DNA of 64,000 nt, taken from NCBI RefSeq assembly GCF_014268805.2, contig NZ_JABWRF020000001.1, forward strand, positions 310,001 to 374,000. Reading direction: 5' to 3'. Below the pieces are notes generated by a model that made no database searches, had not been told where the DNA came from, and worked only from the letters and a program-made list of their open reading frames with translations. The stretch is from Pseudomonas farsensis (GTDB lineage: Bacteria > Pseudomonadota > Gammaproteobacteria > Pseudomonadales > Pseudomonadaceae). A program made the position numbers and the translations under genes. Of this stretch, positions 1 through 8,739 are shown one piece after another (the first letter of the stretch is position 1; every line of letters starts with the position of its first letter).

Positions 1-23
1 GTTTCGAGTTGCACTGAGGGCCA

Positions 24-180
24 ATCGCGGGGCAAGCCAGCTCTCACGTTTGGTCGCTTCGGTTCTGCGCAGAACCAGAATCTCCCACGCCAGGCCCGGC
101 GTGGGAGATCACCCAGCCCTTCCGGGCTGCGCTTTCGCGCAGAGAACTGGGCAGCGTGGGAGCGGGCTTGCCCCGCGATG
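24..180. repeat. REP-type inverted pair (REPIN-like)
   Basis: Two arms of about 25 bases face each other at 24-48 and about 155-179. They are built on the motif CGCGGGGCAAGCC and differ at about two positions. This is the layout of paired REP elements common between Pseudomonas genes. Between the arms lie a perfect 16-base palindrome at 61-76 (GGTTCTGCGCAGAACC) and a separate strong hairpin. The same REP family recurs near 54,960. No gene is supported in 1-190. Confidence 0.7.
80..109 (-). terminator. Strong hairpin downstream of the PepSY-flavodoxin reductase gene
   Basis: Twelve-base perfect arms (ATCTCCCACGCC and its complement) enclose a six-base loop. The hairpin lies about 80 bases beyond the stop codon of the minus-strand reductase gene. 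There is no T-run, so it may act as a transcript-stabilising or weak termination structure rather than a classical intrinsic terminator. Confidence 0.4.
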
Positions 181-190
181 CCCTCGACGG

Positions 191-2746
191 TCAGTACACA
201 TCCCGCCGATAACGCCCGTCCTCGATCAACTGCTGCACCTGCATCTCGCCAAGCATGCCATGCAGGGCTGCGTCGACGCCGGCGGCCATGCCGTGCAGGC
301 TGCCGCAGACGTAGATGAATGCACCCTCATCGACCCAACGCTTGAGTTCTGCTGCCTGCTGCAACAGTACATCCTGTACATAGACTTTTTCAGCCTGGTC
401 CCGCGAGAACGCAAGGTCCAGGCGTGCCAGTTCGCCCTTGGCCAGCCAGTGCTGCAGCTCCTCGCCGCACAGCAGGTCGTGGGCGCGGTTGCGTTCACCG
501 AACAACAGCCAGTTGCGCTGCTCGCCCGCAGCGACCCGCGCCTTTATCAGGCTGCGCAGGCCGGCAAGCCCGGTGCCGTTGCCAATCAGTACCAGCGGCG
601 CGCTGCCTTGTGGCAAGTGGAAACCGCTGTTGCGGCGCAGGCGCAGGCTGACGCTGGCTTCGACTGGCAAGTAGGCCGTCAGCCAACCCGAACCCAGGCC
701 AAGGCTGCCATCAGGATGGCGCTCCTGGCGCACAATCAGCTCCAGCACACCGTCGCTTGCGATGGAGGCGATGGAGTATTCGCGGGTGCCCAGGGGGATA
801 AGCGCATCTACCAGCGCCTGGGCGTGCAAGCCGACCAGGTGCTCGCGGCTGGCCGGTAGCTGGCGGCTAGCCAAGGCTTGACCGAGGGTTTCGTTCAGGC
901 CGTCGAGTTGCACCTGGGCCTGCGCATCCAGCCCCAAGCCATTGAGCAACGCCTCGACCCGGGCCTGGCTATTACGCGGCAGGATCTCCACCAGATCACC
1001 GGCCTCCCAACTGGCGGCAACCTCGGGTTCAAGCCCCAGCAAATAAACCGGCGCGCCCTGGCTGCCCGGGTTCAGCAGCGTCCGGCGTACCAGGCGCCAG
1101 TTGCCAAAACTGGGTGGCTGCCAGGCGCTGACCGGCTGCGCGCCGGTCAATTGCGCCAGCGCTTGCTGCCAGCGTTGCAGCGCGGCGGGGTCGGCGTTGT
1201 CGACCTCCACCGGGCTGAACGCGCTGCTGGCACCGCGCTCGCCGAGCCAGGCCTGCAAACGGCGGGCGAAGCCGCAGAAGTGCGGGTACTGGCGGTCGCC
1301 CAGGGCCAGTACGGCGTAGTTCAGATGGGCCAGGGCCCAAGGCTGGCCGATGACCTTGCGCTCGAAGGCGCGGGCGCTGTCGGGCGCCTCGCCATCGCCG
1401 AAGGTACTGACCACAAACAGCGCACGCCTTGCCTGGCGCAGCTCGGGCTCGCCCAGTTCGCCAAGCGCGCGCACCTGTACCGGCAGCCCTGCGGCCTGGA
1501 GCTGGCCGGCGCTCTGCCAGGCCAGTTGCTCGGCAAAGCCGCTTTGGCTGGCAAAACCGATCAGCCAGCTGTCGCCGCTGTCGCAGGCTTTGTCCACCGC
1601 ACCCCGGGCAACGCGGACCTGGCGTTTTTTGCGGCGGCGGTCGAGGTACAGCAGCCAGCCGGTGACGAAGAACAACGGCATGGTCAGGCTTGCGGCAGTG
1701 AGGATGATCCGCCCCGGCAGGCCGAAGTAAGAGCCCACGTGCAAGGCATAGATGCTTTGCAGCAACTGCGCCTTGAATGATTTTTCGGTGTAACGCTGGT
1801 GGCTTTTGACCTGGCCGGTGGCCGGGTCGAGCACCAAGGTATTGAAGGCGCGTGGGTGCGCGGCGTCTTCCTGCAGGTAGAACAGGTTGGCTGTTTGCCC
1901 ACCTGCCGGCGGCAGGCGCAGGTTGTACATGGCAAGCTTGGGGCCTGCCGCTTGCTTGAGGTTGGCCCAGATGGCGTCGTAATCGACCTGCAGCGGCGGC
2001 GCATTTTTGTCGGCCTTGGGCGGGCCATGCCGGCCACCACGGCCTTCGCCGCGTTTCTGTTGACCGCCAGCAGGGGCGTCGGCCAACAGCGCGTTGAGTC
2101 CCGAGCTGTACCATTGATACGACCAGGACAGCCCGGTCAGCGCAAACAGCAGGTAGAACAGCAGGCACCAGGTGCCGAACACGGCGTGCAGGTCCCAATT
2201 GAAGGCGCGGCCTTTCTTGGCCCAGTCCAGGGTCAGCCAGGTACGCCAGTTCAATGCCTTGCGCGGCCAGCGCAGATACAGGCCGGACAGGCAGAAGAAG
2301 ATCAGCATCAGGGTGCAGGCGCCGGTGATCTGCCGGCCAGTTTCGCCCATGGCCAGGAACCGGTGCAGGTCCAGCATCAGGTTGAAGAAGCCTTGGCCGC
2401 TGGCGTCACCCTTGAGTTCGCCCGTGTAGGGGGCGGCATAGCGCAGCTGGCCACGGCGTTCGCCAGGCGGCGGGGTGAAGAAGACCCGCGCTGCGTTGCC
2501 TTCGCGCACATCGACCCACAGCATGGCCACCTTGTCGCCTTGCTCGGCCTCGACCCGGCGTACCAGCTCGGCTGGCGGCAGCACGCCTTCAGCGCGGACT
2601 TCGACCTTCAGCACATCGGCGTTGAAGGCACGCAGCAGTTCGTCCTGGAACGAATACAGCGCGCCGGTGATCCCCATCACGGCCAGCACCAGCCCGGCGC
2701 TGATGCCAAACAACCAGTGCAGCTGGAACAGTGTCTTCTTCACCAC
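191..2746 (-). CDS. PepSY-domain / flavodoxin / FAD-NAD(P) reductase fusion
   Basis: An inner-membrane oxidoreductase of about 851 residues, probably reducing ferric-siderophore iron or another periplasmic acceptor with NADPH electrons. The N-terminal ~375 residues are PepSY-type, with membrane segments near 10-34, 138-160, 188-208 and 347-367. A flavodoxin domain follows at about 390-530 ([13 protein letters not shown]). The last ~300 residues resemble the CysJ/P450-reductase FAD and NAD(P) domains ([26 protein letters not shown], and the terminal RYRRDVY). The start is one of two consecutive GTG codons behind AAGGT. It lies just downstream of the siderophore receptor and points the same way, which supports an iron role. 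In related loci this place is held by the shorter PiuB. The domain reading is firm; the substrate is inferred. Confidence 0.85.
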   Translation of the reverse strand: MVKKTLFQLHWLFGISAGLVLAVMGITGALYSFQDELLRAFNADVLKVEVRAEGVLPPAELVRRVEAEQGDKVAMLWVDVREGNAARVFFTPPPGERRGQLRYAAPYTGELKGDASGQGFFNLMLDLHRFLAMGETGRQITGACTLMLIFFCLSGLYLRWPRKALNWRTWLTLDWAKKGRAFNWDLHAVFGTWCLLFYLLFALTGLSWSYQWYSSGLNALLADAPAGGQQKRGEGRGGRHGPPKADKNAPPLQVDYDAIWANLKQAAGPKLAMYNLRLPPAGGQTANLFYLQEDAAHPRAFNTLVLDPATGQVKSHQRYTEKSFKAQLLQSIYALHVGSYFGLPGRIILTAASLTMPLFFVTGWLLYLDRRRKKRQVRVARGAVDKACDSGDSWLIGFASQSGFAEQLAWQSAGQLQAAGLPVQVRALGELGEPELRQARRALFVVSTFGDGEAPDSARAFERKVIGQPWALAHLNYAVLALGDRQYPHFCGFARRLQAWLGERGASSAFSPVEVDNADPAALQRWQQALAQLTGAQPVSAWQPPSFGNWRLVRRTLLNPGSQGAPVYLLGLEPEVAASWEAGDLVEILPRNSQARVEALLNGLGLDAQAQVQLDGLNETLGQALASRQLPASREHLVGLHAQALVDALIPLGTREYSIASIASDGVLELIVRQERHPDGSLGLGSGWLTAYLPVEASVSLRLRRNSGFHLPQGSAPLVLIGNGTGLAGLRSLIKARVAAGEQRNWLLFGERNRAHDLLCGEELQHWLAKGELARLDLAFSRDQAEKVYVQDVLLQQAAELKRWVDEGAFIYVCGSLHGMAAGVDAALHGMLGEMQVQQLIEDGRYRRDVY

Positions 2747-2808
2747 GATCGTTACCTTGTATTACGGGCCGGCTGTTGTGCGGCGTGCATTATGCCCTGA
2801 TACGCGAA

Positions 2809-2834
2809 CGCCCCGTTCACTGATGAACGGGGCG
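2809..2834 (-). terminator. Hairpin after the siderophore receptor gene
   Basis: Eleven-base perfect arms (CGCCCCGTTCA and its complement) with a four-base loop sit 24 bases past the receptor stop codon, before the downstream reductase gene. No strong T-run follows, so it may attenuate read-through or protect the receptor mRNA. Confidence 0.5.
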
Positions 2835-2857
2835 GCGGTGTTATCGCGCGGCTGGGC

Positions 2858-5170
2858 TCAGAAGTGCACGCTGGTGGTCAGCAACGCGGTGCGCCCGGCT
2901 GCCTGGTTGGCGAAGTGGGTGGAAAATGCCTTGTCGTAGTACACCTCGTCGGTGAGGTTCTGCACGTTCAACTGCAGGTTGATGTTCTTGGTCAACTTGT
3001 AGGCGGCCATGGCGTCGTAGCGCACGTAGCTGTCGACCATGGTGGTGTTGGCAACGTTGCCGAACACATCGTCGACATAGAAGGCGCCGCCGCCAATGGT
3101 CAGTTTCGGCGTGAGCTGGTAGGTGGTCCACAGGCTTGCGCTGTTGTTCGGCGTATTTGGCAACTGGTTGCCGTCATTGGCCTTGCCCAATGGCCCGCCG
3201 TCGATCTGGCGCGCTTGCAGGTAGGTGTAGCCGGCGAACACCTGCCATTTTTCGGTCAGTTTGCCGCTGGCCGATAGCTCAATGCCCTGCACACGGGTTT
3301 CCCCGACGTTTTCGTACGTGGTGGTGCCCACTTGCACGCGGGCGTTTTCTTTTTCGGTGCGGAACAGCGCGGCGGTCAGGGACAGACGCTCGTCGAACAC
3401 ATCCCACTTGGTGCCAATTTCGTAGTTGGTGGTCTCTTCCGGCTGCATGTCGCTGCTCAGCAGGTTGCCGGGGCGGTCGGTGGTGCCGCCCAGCGGGTTG
3501 CCTTCCATGCCTTCGCCGAGCAGAGCGCCTGGCGGCGTGGCGGAGGTGGCGTAGGAAACATAGACACTGCCGTTGTCTGCCGGCTTCCACACCAGGCCCA
3601 ACTGGCCGGTGACGAACTCGCTGGTGTCCTCGCCCTTGGCTGCTACGCCCCGGCTGTTGACCGTTGTCGAGCCGTCGGCGTTGTAACCACGGTACTCGGT
3701 GTCGAAATGGTCATAGCGCAGGCCCATGTTCAGCAACCACTGCGGGGTCAGTTCGAGGGTGTCGAACACGTAGATCGCGGCGGTGTTGCTACGCGTGGTG
3801 GTGCCTGCGTAGTTGCGCGAGATGGCGCCGTTCCACGGATCGTCCGGGTTCGGGTTGCCCAGCGAGGTGCAGTTGTAGCCGCTGCCCTGGCCGACGGAGC
3901 CTGGCGGGCAGGTACTGCTGGAGTTGCCGGGGGTGCCGGGCGTGGTGTCGGTGTTGACGTTGTAGGTGGAGCGCTGGCTCTGCTCGCGGCTCAGTTCGAT
4001 GCCGGTGGAGAAACTGTTTTTCAGCCCGCCCAGGTAGAACTCGCCGAACAGGTCGGTCTGGTTGGTGGTGGTCGCGGTGTTGCCGACACGGGTGTTGGCG
4101 CGGCGCCAGACGGTGCCATTGCTGACGTTGCCCTTGCTGTCGTCGGGCTGGGTCAGGATGTAGTCCTGCATGCTGTTGCCGTGGCGCAGGGTGTTCTTGA
4201 TGGTCAGCGTGTCGCTCAGGTCGTGTTCGATGGCAAAGGTTGCGATGTCGACCCGGCTCTTGCGGAAGTCGCGGCTGGTCAGACCATAGAAGTTGCTGCT
4301 GTCGCCGCCGGCGTACGGCTTGCTCGGGTTGGCCGAGGTGCGGTTGCCGGTGCCGCCGGCAGGCACGGTGTAGGGCACGCCGGAGTCGGGCAGGTCGTCG
4401 CTTTCGAGGTGGTAGTAATCGAGGTTGACCCGTGTAGGCGTGCCCAGGCCGAAAGCCAGCGACGGGGCGATGCCCCAGCGGTCGTAGTTGACTTTGTCGC
4501 GGCCGGCGACGTTGCTTTCGTGGGTCATCAGGTTCAGGCGCCCGGCCACGCTGTCGCTGAACTGGTAGTTGCCATCGAAGGTGTAGCGCTGGGTCTGGTC
4601 ACTGCCCCAGGTCCAGGCGCCGTCCAGCGAGTTGCCCAGGTGCGCGCGCTTGCTCACCAGGTTGATGGTGCCGCCGGCAGCGCCTCGACCGCCAATGGCA
4701 GAGTTTGGGCCCTTGGCCACTTCTACCGATTCGACGGCGAAGATTTCACGGGTTTGCGCGCCGGTGTCACGCACCCCATCGAGGTAGGTGTCGCCTTGGG
4801 CGTCAAAGCCGCGAATGAATGGCCGGTCCCCTTGCGGGTTGCCGCCTTCGCCAGCGCCGAAGGTAATACCCGGCACGGTGCGCAGGGCATCCTGCAGGCT
4901 GAGGGCGCTGGTGTCCTTGATCACTTGTTGCGGGATGACGGTGACCGAGCGAGGGGTATCCACCAAGGGGGCGGTGTACTTCTGCGACGATGCCTTCTCG
5001 ACTTTGTACTCGGTGCTGGCCTGCTCGGCCTTGCCATTGATGCTGGTGGCGTCGAGGGTAATGGCGGTGGCTGCAGGGTCTGCGGCATAGGCGGAGGTTG
5101 CGCTGATTGCCACGCCGATGGCAGAGGCGAGCAGGCGTGGTGAACTCACAGCAGTTGGCACGTGGCGCAT
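2858..5170 (-). CDS. piuA: TonB-dependent siderophore receptor (PiuA/Fiu type)
   Basis: Outer-membrane ferric-siderophore receptor of about 770 residues. The ATG at 5170 has GGAAGG eight bases upstream and opens a signal peptide ending near residue 29 (ATSAYA). The plug domain follows, with VDTPRSVTVIPQQ, PFIRGFDAQGDTYLDG and the GRGAAGGTINLVSK stretch. The 22-strand barrel closes on a terminal Phe (LLTTSVHF), the usual Omp assembly signal. It is divergent from piuC with Fur-like sites between. This is the order of the P. aeruginosa piu region, whose PiuA takes up catecholate-type siderophores and siderophore-drug conjugates. The family call is firm; the ligand is inferred. Confidence 0.92.
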   Translation of the reverse strand: MRHVPTAVSSPRLLASAIGVAISATSAYAADPAATAITLDATSINGKAEQASTEYKVEKASSQKYTAPLVDTPRSVTVIPQQVIKDTSALSLQDALRTVPGITFGAGEGGNPQGDRPFIRGFDAQGDTYLDGVRDTGAQTREIFAVESVEVAKGPNSAIGGRGAAGGTINLVSKRAHLGNSLDGAWTWGSDQTQRYTFDGNYQFSDSVAGRLNLMTHESNVAGRDKVNYDRWGIAPSLAFGLGTPTRVNLDYYHLESDDLPDSGVPYTVPAGGTGNRTSANPSKPYAGGDSSNFYGLTSRDFRKSRVDIATFAIEHDLSDTLTIKNTLRHGNSMQDYILTQPDDSKGNVSNGTVWRRANTRVGNTATTTNQTDLFGEFYLGGLKNSFSTGIELSREQSQRSTYNVNTDTTPGTPGNSSSTCPPGSVGQGSGYNCTSLGNPNPDDPWNGAISRNYAGTTTRSNTAAIYVFDTLELTPQWLLNMGLRYDHFDTEYRGYNADGSTTVNSRGVAAKGEDTSEFVTGQLGLVWKPADNGSVYVSYATSATPPGALLGEGMEGNPLGGTTDRPGNLLSSDMQPEETTNYEIGTKWDVFDERLSLTAALFRTEKENARVQVGTTTYENVGETRVQGIELSASGKLTEKWQVFAGYTYLQARQIDGGPLGKANDGNQLPNTPNNSASLWTTYQLTPKLTIGGGAFYVDDVFGNVANTTMVDSYVRYDAMAAYKLTKNINLQLNVQNLTDEVYYDKAFSTHFANQAAGRTALLTTSVHF

Positions 5171-5229
5171 GGTTTTGGCCTTCCCCAAGGTATCAAGGCG
5201 GCGGATGCTAATGTAATCGAATGTCAGTA

Positions 5230-5248
5230 ACAATTGAGACTCGTTACC
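5230..5248 (-). promoter_or_regulatory. Weak Fur-like site upstream of the receptor gene
   Basis: The 19 bases ACAATTGAGACTCGTTACC match the Fur consensus GATAATGATAATCATTATC at about 11 of 19 positions. They lie about 60 bases upstream of the receptor start in an AT-rich patch that probably holds its promoter. The site is a plausible but not strong match. Confidence 0.45.
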
Positions 5249-5342
5249 ATTCGCTATAAATTTACATTCTTTACATCTTTGTCTCAGCGCTGAAACAAAC
5301 CAGCGTTAAAGGTGGCAAGGCAAGCAAACCGATCAGGGGGGC

Positions 5343-5376
5343 TTGTGCCACGCAAAAGGGAATCAATATCATTGAC
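5343..5376 (+). promoter_or_regulatory. Promoter with overlapping Fur-like box for piuC
   Basis: A possible -35 TTGTGC (5343-5348) is followed after 18 bases by TATCAT (5367-5372). This overlaps a 19-base Fur-like box at 5358-5376 that agrees with the consensus at about 12 of 19 positions. Fur bound here would cover the -10 element and repress piuC in iron-replete cells. Confidence 0.55.
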
Positions 5377-5402
5377 ACCCTTTCCGTTCAGGCGTCTCCA
5401 CC

Positions 5403-6083
5403 ATGCTGCTGCACATCCCCGGGCTGTTCGATGCTGACGAAATCAGCCGTATCCGCCAGGCCCTGGAGCAGGCTGATTGGGCCGACGGCAAGGTCACCGC
5501 TGGTTTCCAGTCCGCCAAGGCCAAGCACAACCTGCAATTACCCGAGGGCCACGCGCTTGCCAAAGAGCTGGGCGCGGCACTGATCGACCGCCTGTGGCGC
5601 AACCCGTTGTTCATGTCGGCGGCGCTGCCGCACAAGGTGTATCCGCCGTTGGTCAACTGCTACCGCGAAGGCGGCAACTTCGATTTCCATATCGATAATG
5701 CCCTGCGCCAGCCCAAGGGCAGCCCCGAGCGGGTACGCACCGACCTGTCTTCGACACTGTTTCTCAGCGACCCTGGCAGCTACGACGGTGGCGAGCTGGT
5801 GATTCAGGACACCTATGGCGTGCAACAGGTGAAGCTCGCGGCAGGTGACCTGGTGCTGTACCCCGGCACCAGCCTGCACAAGGTCAACCCGGTCACCCGC
5901 GGGGCGCGCTATGCCGCGTTTTTCTGGACCCAGAGCCTGGTCCGCGACGATGGCCAGCGTACGTTGCTGTTCGAGATGGACAACGCCATCCGCGCATTGG
6001 GCGCCGATGTGCCGGACCACCCCTCGTTGCTGCAGCTCACTGGCACCTACCACAACCTGCTGCGCCGCTGGGCCGAGGTCTGA
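5403..6083 (+). CDS. piuC: PKHD-type Fe(II)/2-oxoglutarate hydroxylase PiuC
   Basis: A 226-residue member of the YbiX/PiuC family of Fe(II)- and 2-oxoglutarate-dependent dioxygenases. The iron ligands are visible as H96 and D98 (FDFHIDN) and H159 (SLHKV), with R169 ([12 protein letters not shown]) as the expected 2-oxoglutarate contact. Length is normal for the family. It is divergent from the siderophore receptor and starts 26 bases after a Fur-like box, so it should be iron-repressed. The physiological substrate of PiuC proteins is not established; loss of piuC affects uptake of siderophore-drug conjugates in Pseudomonas. The Sel1 gene follows after three bases. Confidence 0.93.
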   Translation: MLLHIPGLFDADEISRIRQALEQADWADGKVTAGFQSAKAKHNLQLPEGHALAKELGAALIDRLWRNPLFMSAALPHKVYPPLVNCYREGGNFDFHIDNALRQPKGSPERVRTDLSSTLFLSDPGSYDGGELVIQDTYGVQQVKLAAGDLVLYPGTSLHKVNPVTRGARYAAFFWTQSLVRDDGQRTLLFEMDNAIRALGADVPDHPSLLQLTGTYHNLLRRWAEV

Positions 6084-6086
6084 GCC

Positions 6087-6842
6087 ATGAGCTATCAATT
6101 GCGTCGTGAGCAGGCCGTGGATGTCGCAGGCCTGCAGGCCATGCTCGAACACAGCCCTGGCCAGGCCGCCCAGGCGATTCTGGCGGCGGCGGGGCAGGGC
6201 GTGGTGCAGGCGCAGCTGTTGCTGGGGCAGATCCTGCTCGATGGCCGCGGTATCGAGCAGGATGCCAGTGTTGCCCGGCGCTGGTTCGCCATCGCGGCCA
6301 AGGGCGGCAGCGCCATGGCGCAGAACATGCTCGGGCGTTGCCTTGAACACGGCTGGGGCGGGGAGGTGGACCTTACCGGTGCGGCCATCGAATATGCCAA
6401 GGCGGCGGACGCGGAGCTGGACTGGGGCATGTACAACCTTGGCAATCTGCTGGCCACCGGCCGTGGCGTGCCGCCTGATCAGGCCCAGGCGCTGGCCTGC
6501 TACACCCGTGCCGCGCACGCCGGGCACGCCCGTTCGATGAACATGCTGGGCCGCTATCTGGAAGCGGGTATTGCCTGTGAAGCGGATGCGCAAAAAGCCC
6601 GCCGCTGGTATCGGCGCTCGGCCAATGCGGGTGATTTTCGCGGCCAGTTCAGCCATGCCACGGTGCTGATCGAGCAGGGCGAAATGAGCGAGGCATTGAC
6701 CTGGCTACGCCAGGCTGCAGAGAACGGGTCGGTGAGTTTTCTGCAAAGCAGTATCCAAACCCTGAGTTCGCAGAACGATCCGCGGCTGGCGCCGGTAATC
6801 GCGTTGTACCGCGAGCGAGTCGAGGCGCTGGTCGAGAGCTGA
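6087..6842 (+). CDS. Sel1-repeat protein
   Basis: A 251-residue protein built mostly of Sel1-like (TPR-related) repeats, recognisable from spaced stretches such as ALACYTRAAHAGHARSMNML and AQKARRWYRRSANAGDF. There are about four to five repeats from residue ~40 to 215. It has no signal peptide or membrane segment, so it is probably a cytoplasmic protein-protein scaffold. The ATG lies three bases after the piuC stop, implying translational coupling and the same iron control. The same neighbour occurs in P. aeruginosa; its function is unknown. Confidence 0.85.
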   Translation: MSYQLRREQAVDVAGLQAMLEHSPGQAAQAILAAAGQGVVQAQLLLGQILLDGRGIEQDASVARRWFAIAAKGGSAMAQNMLGRCLEHGWGGEVDLTGAAIEYAKAADAELDWGMYNLGNLLATGRGVPPDQAQALACYTRAAHAGHARSMNMLGRYLEAGIACEADAQKARRWYRRSANAGDFRGQFSHATVLIEQGEMSEALTWLRQAAENGSVSFLQSSIQTLSSQNDPRLAPVIALYRERVEALVES

Positions 6843-6924
6843 CAGCACGTGCGCGCGCAGAGAATTGGGCTGCGGGGGGGCAAGTTCACCGGCACTTGGG
6901 CAAACCCGCTGTCACAGAATAAAA

Positions 6925-6959
6925 AGGCGCTGCAGTTCAGTTTCTGTACTGCAGCGCCT
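6925..6959 (-). terminator. Intrinsic terminator of speC
   Basis: Twelve-base perfect arms (AGGCGCTGCAGT and its complement) with an 11-base loop are followed on the minus strand by a run of T (AAAAA at 6921-6925 on the plus strand). The hairpin lies 27 bases after the speC stop, between convergent genes, and may also stop the piuC-Sel1 transcript. Confidence 0.85.
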
Positions 6960-6985
6960 CGATAGCCTGGCTGAGCGTCAGGCCT

Positions 6986-8149
6986 TTACAGGTAGTAGGC
7001 TTTGAGCGGCGGGAAGCCGTTGAACTCTACGGCGCTGTAGCTGGTGGTGTAGGCGCCGGTGGACAGCCAGTACAGGCGGTCACCGATGGCCAGGTTCAGC
7101 GGCAGGCCGTACTTGTAGTGCTCGTACATGATGTCGGCGCTGTCGCAGGTCGGGCCGGCGATGACCACTTCTTCCATCTCGCCTTTCTTCTCGGTCCAGA
7201 TCGGGAACTTGATCGACTCATCCATGGTTTCGATCAGGCCGGAGAACTTGCCCACGTCGGTGTACACCCAACGCTCGACGGCGGTACGCGACTTGCGCGC
7301 CACCAGCACCACTTCACTGACCAGAATACCGGCGTTGGCGATCAGCGAACGGCCTGGCTCAAGGATGATTTCCGGCAGGTCGTCACCGAAGTCTTCTTTC
7401 AGGAAGCGAATGATCTCTTCGGCGTAGGTTTCCAGGCTGTTGGTACGGGTGATGTAGTTGGCCGGGAAGCCGCCACCCATGTTGATCAGCTTGAGGACGA
7501 TGCCGTCTTCTTCCTTCAGGCGCTCGAAGATCACCTTGACCTTGGCGATGGCGGCGTCCCAGACACTGATGTCGCGCTGCTGGGAGCCCACGTGGAAGGA
7601 GATGCCGTAAGGCACCAGGCCCAGGTCACGGGCGAGGATCAGCAGGTCCATGGCCATGTCGGTCTGGCAGCCGAATTTGCGCGACAGTGGCCAGTCGGCG
7701 GTGGTCGAGCCTTCGGTCAGGATACGCACGTAGACCTTCGAGCCTGGGGCGGCCTTGGCGATGTTGCGCAGGTCGGCCTCGGAGTCGGTCGCGTACAGGC
7801 GCACACCTTTCTCGTAGAAGTAGCGGATGTCCTTGGACTTCTTGATGGTGTTGCCGTAGCTGATACGGTCGGCGCTGACGCCTTGGTTCATCACCTTGTC
7901 CAGCTCGTAGATCGAGGCGATGTCGAAGTTCGAGCCTTTGTCTTTGAGCAGGTCGATGATTTCGACAGCCGGGTTGGCCTTGACCGCGTAGTACACCTTG
8001 GCGAATTCGAACCCGGCGCGCAGGTCGTCATAGGCCTTGCTGATCATCTGTGTGTCGATGAGTACGAAAGGGGTTTCTTGCTTGTCGGCGAACGCCTTCA
8101 TTTTCTGGAAGGTGTCACGTGCGAAATAGTCTTCGACCTGGATCGACAT
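6986..8149 (-). CDS. speC: Ornithine (or ornithine/lysine) decarboxylase, fold type III
   Basis: Cytosolic PLP enzyme of 387 residues that decarboxylates ornithine to putrescine, the first step of polyamine synthesis. PLP-lysine is K57 (YYAVKANP). Other active-site signatures are H186, GGGFPA at 225-230, EPGR at 264-267 and the catalytic C335 in GPTCDSAD. It is the short alanine-racemase-fold form, not the large E. coli SpeC type. The ATG at 8149 was chosen because GGAG lies nine bases upstream and gives the standard family length; an ATG seven codons earlier has no such site. The unusually long leader upstream holds a terminator-like hairpin. Lysine as an additional substrate cannot be excluded. 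Confidence 0.93.
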   Translation of the reverse strand: MSIQVEDYFARDTFQKMKAFADKQETPFVLIDTQMISKAYDDLRAGFEFAKVYYAVKANPAVEIIDLLKDKGSNFDIASIYELDKVMNQGVSADRISYGNTIKKSKDIRYFYEKGVRLYATDSEADLRNIAKAAPGSKVYVRILTEGSTTADWPLSRKFGCQTDMAMDLLILARDLGLVPYGISFHVGSQQRDISVWDAAIAKVKVIFERLKEEDGIVLKLINMGGGFPANYITRTNSLETYAEEIIRFLKEDFGDDLPEIILEPGRSLIANAGILVSEVVLVARKSRTAVERWVYTDVGKFSGLIETMDESIKFPIWTEKKGEMEEVVIAGPTCDSADIMYEHYKYGLPLNLAIGDRLYWLSTGAYTTSYSAVEFNGFPPLKAYYL

Positions 8150-8255
8150 GCTCAAGGGCTCCATGGGCAAACTGAAAGAATAAGTGGCTGCAAACTGAAC
8201 GCCCTCCGTATCCCCACTTTGGTTCGCCTACTTCCCAAGGCATGTCGCCGAAAGC

Positions 8256-8298
8256 AAAAAGGTCAACCGTGCCTAGGGATGCGGCGGCGGGTGACCTT
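8256..8298 (-). terminator. Terminator-like hairpin in the speC leader (possible attenuator)
   Basis: On the minus strand AAGGTCA pairs with TGACCTT across a 26-base, partly structured loop, and the second arm runs into TTTTT. It lies about 110 bases upstream of the speC start, so it would either end a short upstream transcript or attenuate speC. The stem is only seven base pairs before internal extensions. Confidence 0.4.
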
Positions 8299-8710
8299 GC
8301 TGTCTCGTCGTCAGTACTTGAGCCGGATGGATCGTTTCCAGCATGGACGTTCGGCGCGCACTTTAGGGCGTGAAGACAGCAAGATCAACAGGTAATCCGA
8401 GCGTGTTCGTCGCGGATCGGCCACTCTGCATTTGAATAACCGACTCGTGTGACCGGCAGATGTTCCCCACGCTCTTTAGGGCGTAAAAAATTGTGGAATG
8501 CGCGTCGTTGGCCTGTTGGCGGTTGAGGCCGGCCACATGGGGATCGAGCGATTTTGATCGGCGCGCGATGAATGGCTGAAGCGGCTGAAGTGTTCATATT
8601 TATGGCCACACGTGCGTGGGACGCCCGTGCATGAAATCGCGCATAAATTTTTTGTTACCGACAGGTGGAAATGTTTGCTCAGGCATTGGCCGGCGCCTGG
8701 CTTGATCGGT

Positions 8711-8732
8711 CCGGGGCGCAAAGCGGCCCCGG
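8711..8732 (-). terminator. GC hairpin after the osmoprotectant ABC operon
   Basis: Seven-base perfect arms CCGGGGC/GCCCCGG with an eight-base loop lie just past the stop codon of the ATPase gene, the last gene of the operon. There is no T-run, so termination strength is uncertain. Confidence 0.5.
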
Positions 8733-8739
8733 CTATCTA

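Larger units (their letters stand above)
8150..8739. other. 590-bp intergenic region, speC leader and promoter area
   Basis: No convincing gene is present. The speC leader and promoter should lie here. Besides the hairpins listed separately, an 11-base direct repeat CTTTAGGGCGT occurs at 8361-8371 and 8474-8484, 113 bases apart, each inside AT-richer sequence. These could be regulator sites or duplicated promoter pieces. A short transcript on the minus strand ending at the 8256-8298 hairpin would be compatible with a small RNA. Nothing was recognised from a known RNA family. Confidence 0.5.

Noticed and set aside
3332..5143. A 603-codon open frame antisense to the siderophore receptor
   Set aside because: It is a GC-rich shadow of the receptor gene, with Val/Gly/Ala-rich composition and no domain or ribosome site.
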